From positions 77,826 to 141,825 of the forward strand of contig JACNKN010000035.1 in NCBI GenBank assembly GCA_014382015.1: a stretch of 64,000 nucleotides of DNA. The letters are read 5' to 3'. The notes under the pieces were generated by a model. That model made no database searches. It saw only the letters and a list, made by a program, of their open reading frames with translations, and was not told where the DNA came from. Source of the DNA: Fidelibacterota bacterium (lineage in GTDB: Bacteria; Fidelibacterota; Marinisomatia; Marinisomatales; TCS55). Numbering within the stretch: the first letter of the stretch is position 1; every line of letters begins with the position of its first letter. Below, in pieces: positions 57,690-64,000 of the stretch. A program made the position numbers and the translations under genes.

Positions 57690-58874
57690 GTGATAAAATC
57701 TCTTAAAACATTTGACCTGAAAGATAAACGCGTCCTTATTCGTGTTGATTTTAATGTACCCATACAAAATGACCGCGTGGGAGATGATTTCAGGATTAAA
57801 GCGGCACTCCCAACAATACAGTATTGCCTGAAAGCGGGTGCCAACATTGTACTTATGTCCCATTTAGGTCGTCCCAACGGGCAGGTAGATCCTGAATTGA
57901 GTTTGATTCCTGTAGGTGAAACATTAGCGGATCTGTTGGAAATGCCAATCAAATTCTCAGACGATTGTATATCAGAAGATGCCCATGATGTGTCTCTCAG
58001 TCTCCGTGGAGGAGAAATTCATTTATTGGAAAATTTACGATTTCATTTAGAAGAAACTAAAAATGATTCAAATTTTAGTGCCCAGTTGGCTAAGCATGGC
58101 CAAGTTTATATCAATGATGCATTTGGAACAGCCCATCGTGCCCATGCATCTAATGTGGGTGTCACCCAAAATTTTTCCCATAAAGGAATGGGATTTCTGG
58201 TTGAAAAGGAATTACAATACTTGTCGGAAGCAATGATTAAACCAACAAAACCCTTAACGGTGATTTTAGGTGGTGCAAAAATTGATACTAAATTAAATTT
58301 AATTACGCATTTCGCAGGAATTGCTGATTATATTCTTATTGGCGGCGGAATGGCATTCACTTTTTTGCAGGCACAAGGCAAGGATATTGGTAATTCATTG
58401 GTTGATCCATCCATGCTTGCCACAGCAAAAGCCATTATGTCAAGAGCACGTGGTAAATCAAAATTGATATTCCCAACAGATTTCGTATGTGCGTTATCCA
58501 TGGATAATAGTCAACAATCAGAAATTCATAAAGTGGGAGAAATTCCAGATCATTTAATGGGGCTGGATATTGGACCCGAAACAATCAGTCATTATTCAGA
58601 AATTATTTTGGCATCAAAAACAATCTTATGGAATGGCCCCATGGGCGTATTTGAAGTGGATGGATTTCATACAGGAACACAAAAAATTGCAGAAAGAATG
58701 GCGGATGTTACCGTCAATGAAACAATAACTATTATTGGCGGGGGAGACTCAGCAGCAGCCATCAACAAATTTGGATTGATGGATAAGGTAAGTCACGTTT
58801 CAACCGGCGGCGGCGCATCGTTGGAACTGTTATCGGGACATACATTACCTGCCATTTATTCCTTGGAGTTATAG
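57690..58874 (+). CDS. pgk: Phosphoglycerate kinase
   Basis: 394 residues. GTG start at 57690, giving LKDKRVLIRVDFNVPI. Further signatures: VLMSHLGRPNG, NDAFGTAHRAHAS, LGGAKIDTKLNLI, and the nucleotide loop IIGGGDSAAAINKFG with HVSTGGGASLELLSG. Glycolysis/gluconeogenesis step between 1,3-bisphosphoglycerate and 3-phosphoglycerate. One base separates it from tpiA. Confidence 0.97.
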   Translation: MIKSLKTFDLKDKRVLIRVDFNVPIQNDRVGDDFRIKAALPTIQYCLKAGANIVLMSHLGRPNGQVDPELSLIPVGETLADLLEMPIKFSDDCISEDAHDVSLSLRGGEIHLLENLRFHLEETKNDSNFSAQLAKHGQVYINDAFGTAHRAHASNVGVTQNFSHKGMGFLVEKELQYLSEAMIKPTKPLTVILGGAKIDTKLNLITHFAGIADYILIGGGMAFTFLQAQGKDIGNSLVDPSMLATAKAIMSRARGKSKLIFPTDFVCALSMDNSQQSEIHKVGEIPDHLMGLDIGPETISHYSEIILASKTILWNGPMGVFEVDGFHTGTQKIAERMADVTVNETITIIGGGDSAAAINKFGLMDKVSHVSTGGGASLELLSGHTLPAIYSLEL

Positions 58875-58875
58875 A

Positions 58876-59646
58876 ATGAAAATCAAACCTATTGTCGCTG
58901 GAAACTGGAAGATGCATAAATCACTTTCCGAGGGGGTTTCTTTCGTCGGTAAAATCCGAAATCGAATATTGGATAAGGAAAAAGTGAAGGTTATATTCTG
59001 CCCGCCTTTTAACTCGCTCTTTTCCATAGTTGAAGCATTGGATGGCTCATCCTTTGGTGTGGGTGCCCAAAATGCCCATCATGAACAACAGGGTGCATTC
59101 ACCGGAGAAATTTCTGTTGACATGCTGAAATCCATGGGGGTTCAGTATGTGATTATTGGTCATTCCGAACGCCGCCATATTTTTGGCGAAACGGATGAAT
59201 GGATTAATCAAAAGATTCATGCTGTCTTAAATGGGGAACTCATTCCTATTTTTTGCATTGGTGAAACATTGGAGGATCGCCAAATGAATCAAACGACTGA
59301 AGTCCTTCTTCATCAAATAAAATTGGGTTTAGGAGGATTAGATTCCATTGATCCAAAAAAGATGATTATTGCTTATGAGCCGGTTTGGGCCATTGGCACA
59401 GGAGAAACCGCCACCAATGATCAAGTGGCAGAAGCCCATGGAAATGTGAAAACAATTCTGGGTGAAATGTTTGGTGATATATCCAAAGGGGTGCCTATTC
59501 TCTATGGCGGATCGGTAAATGAAAAAAATGGGGCAGAACTGATAAAGACGGATGATGTGGATGGATTTCTCATCGGCGGTGCCAGTTTAAAAGAGGATAG
59601 TTTTTGCAGCATTATAGAGCAAGTAACAACATATTATAGAGGATAA
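58876..59646 (+). CDS. tpiA: Triosephosphate isomerase
   Basis: 256 residues. GNWKMHKS (catalytic Lys), VIIGHSERRHIFGETDE (catalytic His), AYEPVWAIGTGETA (catalytic Glu), GVPILYGGSVNEKN. It interconverts dihydroxyacetone phosphate and glyceraldehyde-3-phosphate. pgk-tpiA-secG is a frequent bacterial order. Confidence 0.97.
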   Translation: MKIKPIVAGNWKMHKSLSEGVSFVGKIRNRILDKEKVKVIFCPPFNSLFSIVEALDGSSFGVGAQNAHHEQQGAFTGEISVDMLKSMGVQYVIIGHSERRHIFGETDEWINQKIHAVLNGELIPIFCIGETLEDRQMNQTTEVLLHQIKLGLGGLDSIDPKKMIIAYEPVWAIGTGETATNDQVAEAHGNVKTILGEMFGDISKGVPILYGGSVNEKNGAELIKTDDVDGFLIGGASLKEDSFCSIIEQVTTYYRG

Positions 59647-59649
59647 ATC

Positions 59650-59994
59650 GTGTTAGGATTCTTAATTACAATTCATGCAATTGTCAGTTTACTACTGATA
59701 ACAGTCGTATTAATGCAAGCCAGTCAGGGCGGCGGATTAGCCGGATCGATTGGTGGACAGACAACCAATGCCATATTTGGCGGTCGTGGTGCCGCAACCG
59801 CATTGAGTAAAATGACGACCTATCTCGCTATTACTTTCATGGGATTAGCGTTACTCATTAGCCTGATAGGTTCACCGGATGCATCCGGTGGGAATTCCGT
59901 CATTGAACAAGCCCAGGAAGAACGGACCTTAGCCCCGGCGTCAGAAGGCTTGGATTTGCCCACGGCACCGATAAAGGATATAGATAATAATTAA
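59650..59994 (+). CDS. secG: Preprotein translocase subunit SecG
   Basis: 114 residues, GTG start. Two membrane segments (HAIVSLLLITVVLMQ, LAITFMGLALLISLIG) flanking the conserved loop QGGGLAGSIGGQTTNAIFGG, then a variable hydrophilic tail. It completes SecYEG with the genes at 7390 and 31323. Ends 12 nt before tRNA-Leu. Confidence 0.95.
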   Translation: MLGFLITIHAIVSLLLITVVLMQASQGGGLAGSIGGQTTNAIFGGRGAATALSKMTTYLAITFMGLALLISLIGSPDASGGNSVIEQAQEERTLAPASEGLDLPTAPIKDIDNN

Positions 59995-60006
59995 TGGAAA
60001 CAACTG

Positions 60007-60090
60007 GCCGAAGTGGTGGAATTGGTAGACACGCATGCTTGAGGGGCATGTGAGGGAAACCTTGTGCCGGTTCGAGTCCGGCCTTCGGCA
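60007..60090 (+). tRNA. tRNA-Leu (anticodon GAG)
   Basis: Class II tRNA. Acceptor stem GCCGAAG/CTTCGGC, D arm GTGGAATTGGTAGAC, anticodon stem CATGC/GCATG around TTGAGGG, a long variable arm (TGAGGGAAACCTTGT), T loop TTCGAGT, discriminator A. Immediately followed by a partial duplicate of its 3' end. Confidence 0.97.
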
Positions 60091-60109
60091 CAAAATACAT
60101 AACAAATGG

Positions 60110-60176
60110 GTGCCGGTTCCCAGCCTGCTCCCGACCAACGGGAGGGCTGGCAGGGAGTCCGGCCTTCGGCACAAAA
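60110..60176 (+). repeat. tRNA-Leu 3'-end duplicate interrupted by a hairpin
   Basis: GTGCCGGTTC (60110-60119) and GAGTCCGGCCTTCGGCACAA onward (60155-60176) repeat 60064-60095, the T arm, acceptor 3' strand and the next six bases, of tRNA-Leu. Between them, exactly within the T loop, lies a 35-bp insert (60120-60154) with a perfect two-part stem: CCAGCC...GGCTGG and CTCCCG...CGGGAG around ACCAA. Not a functional tRNA. It could be an attachment-site scar or a REP-like element inserted in a tRNA copy. Confidence 0.8.
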
Positions 60177-60202
60177 AAATTAAAATGAGGAAACATAACA
60201 TA

Positions 60203-61510
60203 ATGTTGAAAAGAATATCGATAATTGTTCTATTGGCCAGTGTGGTTTTTGCCCAATCACCAGTGGATTTATATAATTCAGCCATTACCAGTTTAGAAGC
60301 GGGAGACGTTTCTGAAGCGGAAAATGGTTTTAATGCGGCGTTGGAAGCGGATCCGACATTTGCACCAGCGTATGCAGGCCTCTCCAGGGTCGCTATTCGA
60401 AATGGGGACTTAAAACAAGCAGGTGATCTATTAAAAGAAGCCATATCTTCTGATGAAGAAAACAAAGGGCTCCGCGAAGAGTTTGATCGTTTAAGCGAAC
60501 TTAATACCTTGATGAATAAAGGTAATAAATCGATGAAGAATGGAGATGCAGACGATGCATTTGAATCATTTCGCATTGCCCATGAAAAATTCCCAAATTA
60601 TCCGGAATCGGTATTAAATATGGGGTTAGTTCATTTTCGGAAAAAAGAATACTTAGTTGCTGTAGATTATTTTCATGAAACATTGGCATTAAATTCTGAA
60701 CATGAAACGGCATTAGCCGCCATTAATAATGTAGCAAAAAATTATTTTAATACTGGGAATCAATCATATAAGCGGGGCGATTTAGAAGGTGCCCTCAGTT
60801 CTTATGGAAAAGTTTTAGACATTGATAAAACATTTTATCAATCCCATTATCAAATAGGGGTTATCCAATCAAAAATGGGTGATAAGGATGCTGCAGTGGC
60901 ATCCTATGAAAAAGCATTGGGTTTGAATCCACGATTCTATAAAGGATTTTTTGCTTTAGGTTTAGCCAAAAAGACAATGGGGGACTCGGATGGAGCCATA
61001 GATGCTTTGGAGTCAGCGGTGGATATTCATCCTGGTTATGATAAAGCCTACGGTGCCATGGGCGATATTTATATTTCGGCGAAAAATTTTGAAAAAGCCA
61101 AACAAGTGCTGAATATGGCGATTACAGTCAATCCGAATTATGCGAAAGGATATTCAAGTTTGGGTATCCTTTCAGCTGAGGAACAAAATTGGGAATTGGC
61201 TATATCTCACTTGACAATGGCTACAACATTAAATGATCGCGATGCCATGAGTTTCTTTCGTTTAGCAGGTGCATATAATACAACCGGGGATTGCAGCGGT
61301 GCGAAAGAGGCTGCTCGCAAAAGTACGGAAATAAAAAGCCGGTTTGGCGGCGCATGGTTTGAATTAGGTATTGCAGAATGGTGTGGCGGTAAGGGAAATA
61401 AAACAGGCGCATTGAATGCATTTGAAAAAGCAAGAAATGACCGTGCGTGGCGAAAGATGGCTGAATATGAAATGGACAAAGTCAAAAATCCCCAAAAATA
61501 CGAAAAATAA
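60203..61510 (+). CDS. Exported TPR-repeat protein
   Basis: 435 residues. I chose ATG 60203, giving a standard signal peptide (LKRISIIVLLASVVFAQ); GAGG lies 12 nt upstream. ATG 60185 is possible; the open frame further upstream runs through the tRNA repeat and is not coding. The mature part consists of about nine to ten TPR units (for example DLYNSAITSLEAGDVSEAEN, AVASYEKALGLNPRFYKGFF, AKQVLNMAITVNPNYAKGYS). TPRs bind partner proteins; likely periplasmic. Partner unknown. Confidence 0.88.
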   Translation: MLKRISIIVLLASVVFAQSPVDLYNSAITSLEAGDVSEAENGFNAALEADPTFAPAYAGLSRVAIRNGDLKQAGDLLKEAISSDEENKGLREEFDRLSELNTLMNKGNKSMKNGDADDAFESFRIAHEKFPNYPESVLNMGLVHFRKKEYLVAVDYFHETLALNSEHETALAAINNVAKNYFNTGNQSYKRGDLEGALSSYGKVLDIDKTFYQSHYQIGVIQSKMGDKDAAVASYEKALGLNPRFYKGFFALGLAKKTMGDSDGAIDALESAVDIHPGYDKAYGAMGDIYISAKNFEKAKQVLNMAITVNPNYAKGYSSLGILSAEEQNWELAISHLTMATTLNDRDAMSFFRLAGAYNTTGDCSGAKEAARKSTEIKSRFGGAWFELGIAEWCGGKGNKTGALNAFEKARNDRAWRKMAEYEMDKVKNPQKYEK

Positions 61511-61537
61511 ATTTCTATTCTTTTTGGAGTATAGTCG

Positions 61538-62221
61538 ATGATTAAAGCAATCATCTTTGATTTAGATAATACACTGCTTGATTTTGTCAAGATGAAGCAG
61601 TTTGCAGTAAAGGCTGCCATCACGGCTATGATTGAAGCTGGCCTCAGGGTAGATGAAGAAAAAGCATATGAGGATATTTTTGATTTATATATGGAAAGAG
61701 GTTGGGAGAACCAGCAGGTATTTGACGATTATTTAAATCAAACTGTCGGTGAAGTAAGTAATAAAATCCTGGCAGCAGGAATTGTGTCTTACCGTCGCGC
61801 CCGAGAAGCCACATTGCTGGTGTATCCCAATGTGAATAAAACATTGATTCAATTGATCAAAATGGGTATCAATCTTGCGGTAGTTTCAGATGCACCCAGC
61901 CGGGAAGCCTGGATGCGTTTATATTACTTGAATTTGCATCATGTATTTGACCCGGTATTGACTTTCGACGATACGGGTGTTCGCAAACCATCGCCTAAAC
62001 CATTTCAAATGGCATTGGATTATTTAAAAATAGAACCGAATGAATCTCTCATGATAGGGGACTGGCCCGAACGGGATGTGGTTGGGGCAAAAGATATTGG
62101 TATGAAAACGATTTTTGCCCGTTACGGAGATACCTTTGGGACTATAGATTCCGGCGCCGATTGGGATGTGAACGATGTATATGAAGTCGTCGATATTATT
62201 AAGGGGTTGAACGACGTCTAA
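61538..62221 (+). CDS. HAD-superfamily hydrolase (subfamily IA)
   Basis: 227 residues. Motif I IFDLDNTLLDF (nucleophile Asp), a helical cap domain, motif II VVSDAPS, motif III KPSPKPF, motif IV MIGDWPERDVVGAKDIGM. Probably a small-molecule phosphatase in the cytoplasm; the substrate cannot be read from sequence. TTGGAG provides the ribosome binding site. Its last codons overlap the proposed start of acpS. Confidence 0.92.
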   Translation: MIKAIIFDLDNTLLDFVKMKQFAVKAAITAMIEAGLRVDEEKAYEDIFDLYMERGWENQQVFDDYLNQTVGEVSNKILAAGIVSYRRAREATLLVYPNVNKTLIQLIKMGINLAVVSDAPSREAWMRLYYLNLHHVFDPVLTFDDTGVRKPSPKPFQMALDYLKIEPNESLMIGDWPERDVVGAKDIGMKTIFARYGDTFGTIDSGADWDVNDVYEVVDIIKGLNDV

Positions 62222-62576
62222 ATTCTTCATTGGGACGGATATCGTTTCAGTTAAACGAATTTCCCGATTGCTGGAAAGCCATGGCGATCGATTTAAAGAA
62301 AAAACTTTTTCACCAAAAGAAATCGATTATTGTAATGGGAGAGCCGACCCATCCATACACTATGCGGGACGATTCGCAGCAAAAGAGTCAATTAAAAAAT
62401 GTTTTTATTCCTCCGGATTAACCAATCAACTCGGGTTCAGTGATATTGAAATATTGCCAAAACATAACGGCGCACCCGGAGTATCAAAAATTTTAAAATA
62501 TAAATATAATAACGTAATGGTGAGTATTTCTCATGAATCAGATTATGCAGTTGCCATGGCATTATTGGAATTATAA
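62214..62576 (+). CDS. acpS: Holo-[acyl-carrier-protein] synthase, non-standard start
   Basis: About 120 residues. It transfers 4'-phosphopantetheine from CoA to ACP. FIGTDIVSVKRI (metal Asp), RFKEKTFSPKEIDYC, HYAGRFAAKESIKK (metal Glu), NVMVSISHESDYAVAMALLE are AcpS signatures. The frame has a TGA at 62208-62210; from there to the catalytic GTD only ACG, ACG and ATT could start, with no ATG, GTG, TTG or CTG. ACG 62214, 7 nt after AAGGGG, gives the best N-terminus (residue 1, SKFFIGTDIV). TTG at 62268 would delete the active site. The acpS-nnr order supports the call. Confidence 0.85.
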   Translation, partial: TSKFFIGTDIVSVKRISRLLESHGDRFKEKTFSPKEIDYCNGRADPSIHYAGRFAAKESIKKCFYSSGLTNQLGFSDIEILPKHNGAPGVSKILKYKYNNVMVSISHESDYAVAMALLEL

Positions 62577-64000
62577 ATGCGTTTAGTTACGGGAGAACAA
62601 TCAAAACAATTAGACCGATTAGCCATGGAAAATCATGACATTTCCGGTGAAACCCTCATGGGAAATGCAGGCGAAAAACTGGCAGAATTTATTCGTTCAA
62701 AATTGATGGATATTCATAATCCAAACATTGGGATTGTCTGCGGTAAAGGAAATAATGGGGGTGATGGATTTGCCGCCAGCGATATTCTCAACAAATGGGG
62801 TTTCAGAGTCACGATTTATTCAATGGTGGATCAAAACGAAATAACAGGAGATGCTAAAATATTTTTAGATCGATGTGAGAAGAACGGCCTCCCTATCATA
62901 TATAATATAAACTTACCCACTTCCAAACCGGTCTTTGACTTGATGGTTGATGCTGTGCTTGGAACTGGTTTTTCCGGGAATATCAGGGAAGAAACAATTC
63001 CATGGATTCAGTGGATGAATGACTGCAAACAAACAGTATCTGCTGACATACCCTCCGGTGTAAATGCCACGACCGGTACAGCAGATATTCACGCTGTGAT
63101 TGCTGACCATACCGTGTCTATGGGGTATCCTAAAGTAGGCATGACGATTGAACCAGGAAAAAGTCATTCAGGGCACATGCATTCTGTTGACATTGGATTC
63201 CCTGAAATCGTTGACAAATTAGATGGTCGATCCTGGACAATCATTTCAGAAAAAGAAATTCAATCTATATTAAAACCCATGGAGAAATCAACGCATAAGC
63301 ACGTTCAAGGCAAGGTATTATTTGTAGCTGGATCGTTGGGAATGACAGGGGCTGCATATTTATCCACCATGGGAGCGTTAAGAAGTGGAGCAGGATTAAC
63401 AATTACATGTGCGCCCGCATCATTGAATGCAATATATGAAGAAAAAATTACAGAGGGAATGACGGTTTCCTGCGAGGATGATGGTCAGGGAATTTTTACT
63501 GAAAAAAATTATGACATTATTATGAAATGGGTGGATTGGTGTGATGTGATAGCGATGGGCCCTGGGTTGGGACAGAATGAGCAAACGAGTGAATTGGTCC
63601 ATTCAATGGTAAAAACTATTGAAAAACCCATGGTGATCGACGCGGATGGATTAAGGGCATTTTACCATAATCCTCAATTATTTCGTAAAATTAATTCAGA
63701 TTTTGTCATTACGCCTCACATGGGTGAATTAAGTCAATTGACAGATATATCTACAGAATTGATCCAAAATGATCTTCCGGGCAGTATGGAAAAATTTATG
63801 TCAAATTTCCCCGGTGTTTTGGTGGCAAAATTTGCACCTTCTTTGGTTGCATGGAAAGGTCAAGGGGGTGTTAATTCCACCGGGAATCCTGGTCTGGCTA
63901 CAGCCGGAACCGGCGATGTTTTAACTGGGTTGATTGCATCATTTATGGCTCAGGGGTTTAGTGCCGTCGAAGCGGCGAAATTAGGCGTTTTTATCCATGG
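62577..64000 (+). CDS. nnr: Bifunctional NAD(P)HX epimerase / dehydratase, partial
   Basis: At least 474 residues; the frame is open to the window edge, so the C-terminus is missing (usual total is near 500). The N-terminal YjeF_N epimerase domain shows GKGNNGGDGFAASD, DAVLGTGFSG and SADIPSGVNATTG. The C-terminal ADP-dependent dehydratase shows GSLGMTGAAYLSTMGALRSG, GPGLGQN, VIDADGLRAF, TPHMGELSQLT and the catalytic-Asp loop AGTGDVLTGLIASF. It repairs hydrated NADH/NADPH. ATG follows the acpS stop directly. Confidence 0.95.
   Translation, partial: MRLVTGEQSKQLDRLAMENHDISGETLMGNAGEKLAEFIRSKLMDIHNPNIGIVCGKGNNGGDGFAASDILNKWGFRVTIYSMVDQNEITGDAKIFLDRCEKNGLPIIYNINLPTSKPVFDLMVDAVLGTGFSGNIREETIPWIQWMNDCKQTVSADIPSGVNATTGTADIHAVIADHTVSMGYPKVGMTIEPGKSHSGHMHSVDIGFPEIVDKLDGRSWTIISEKEIQSILKPMEKSTHKHVQGKVLFVAGSLGMTGAAYLSTMGALRSGAGLTITCAPASLNAIYEEKITEGMTVSCEDDGQGIFTEKNYDIIMKWVDWCDVIAMGPGLGQNEQTSELVHSMVKTIEKPMVIDADGLRAFYHNPQLFRKINSDFVITPHMGELSQLTDISTELIQNDLPGSMEKFMSNFPGVLVAKFAPSLVAWKGQGGVNSTGNPGLATAGTGDVLTGLIASFMAQGFSAVEAAKLGVFIH

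Noticed and set aside
60110..60176. A second functional tRNA-Leu
   Set aside because: Only the 3' third is present and the T loop is interrupted; no D or anticodon arm.
60035..60202. Extended N-terminus for the TPR protein starting inside tRNA-Leu
   Set aside because: The extra residues translate tRNA and hairpin repeat sequence; a normal signal peptide starts at 60203.
62230..62421. 63-codon open frame starting at TTG 62230
   Set aside because: It is out of frame with the clear AcpS motifs and resembles no protein.
62268..62576. acpS starting at TTG 62268
   Set aside because: This would remove the conserved metal-binding Gly-Thr-Asp segment encoded just upstream in the same frame.

Overview
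The window is an AT-rich bacterial chromosome segment. It reads as a diderm: there is a LolA-like carrier, a GmhB-type phosphatase, two lipoprotein-type leaders and several Sec signal peptides. Gene content and order suggest the FCB superphylum, and my best guess is a Marinimicrobia (SAR406)-type marine bacterium. That placement is inference from style (many TTG/GTG starts, a fused ribosomal supercluster, TPR and M16 proteins), not from a phylogeny.

Layout. 1-5250: the end of ftsK, then a tightly overlapping envelope/housekeeping run (LolA-like, flippase-like membrane protein, GmhB-like phosphatase, D-Ala-D-Ala ligase, a NusG paralogue, cysS). 5448-36565: one nearly unbroken translation/transcription supercluster on the + strand. 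It runs tRNA-Thr-Tyr-Gly-Thr, tuf, rpmG, tRNA-Trp, secE, nusG, rplKAJL, rpoBC, rpsLG, fusA, a second identical tuf, then the S10, spc and alpha clusters through rplQ. A strong intrinsic terminator after rplQ lies inside the signal-peptide codons of the next gene, a GHL10-type putative glycoside hydrolase.

37750-43280 is the accessory part: intergenic palindromes, a HigBA/RelE-like toxin-antitoxin pair, a DNA methyltransferase fused to a degenerate nuclease-fold domain (- strand), and the histidine-degradation genes hutU and hutI split by a REP-palindrome array that surrounds a REP-associated (Y1/HUH) transposase gene. The insertion duplicated the first ~22 bp of hutI and left its good ribosome binding site behind, next to hutU.

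43276-64000: hutI, two small envelope proteins, a two-domain membrane protein resembling a fusion of phytol-kinase-like (VTE5) and phytyl-phosphate-kinase-like (VTE6/DUF92) proteins, a double M16 peptidase lipoprotein, a bicupin, a CotH-like lipoprotein, tRNA-Met, glutamate dehydrogenase, a receiver-domain/PEP-synthase-like hybrid, comF, pgk-tpiA-secG, tRNA-Leu with a hairpin-bearing copy of its 3' end, a TPR protein, a HAD hydrolase, acpS (no standard start codon available) and the start of a bifunctional nnrE/nnrD gene cut by the window edge.

How the parts fit: the left two thirds make the core gene-expression machinery and part of envelope synthesis. The hut genes feed glutamate metabolism, which gdhA (unlinked, 8 kb away) also serves. 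pgk-tpiA form a glycolytic pair. The most unusual items are the split hut operon, the two domain fusions on the - strand (methyltransferase-SNase and VTE5-VTE6), the receiver/PPDK hybrid, the tRNA-Leu-derived hairpin repeat, and the terminator embedded in coding sequence.
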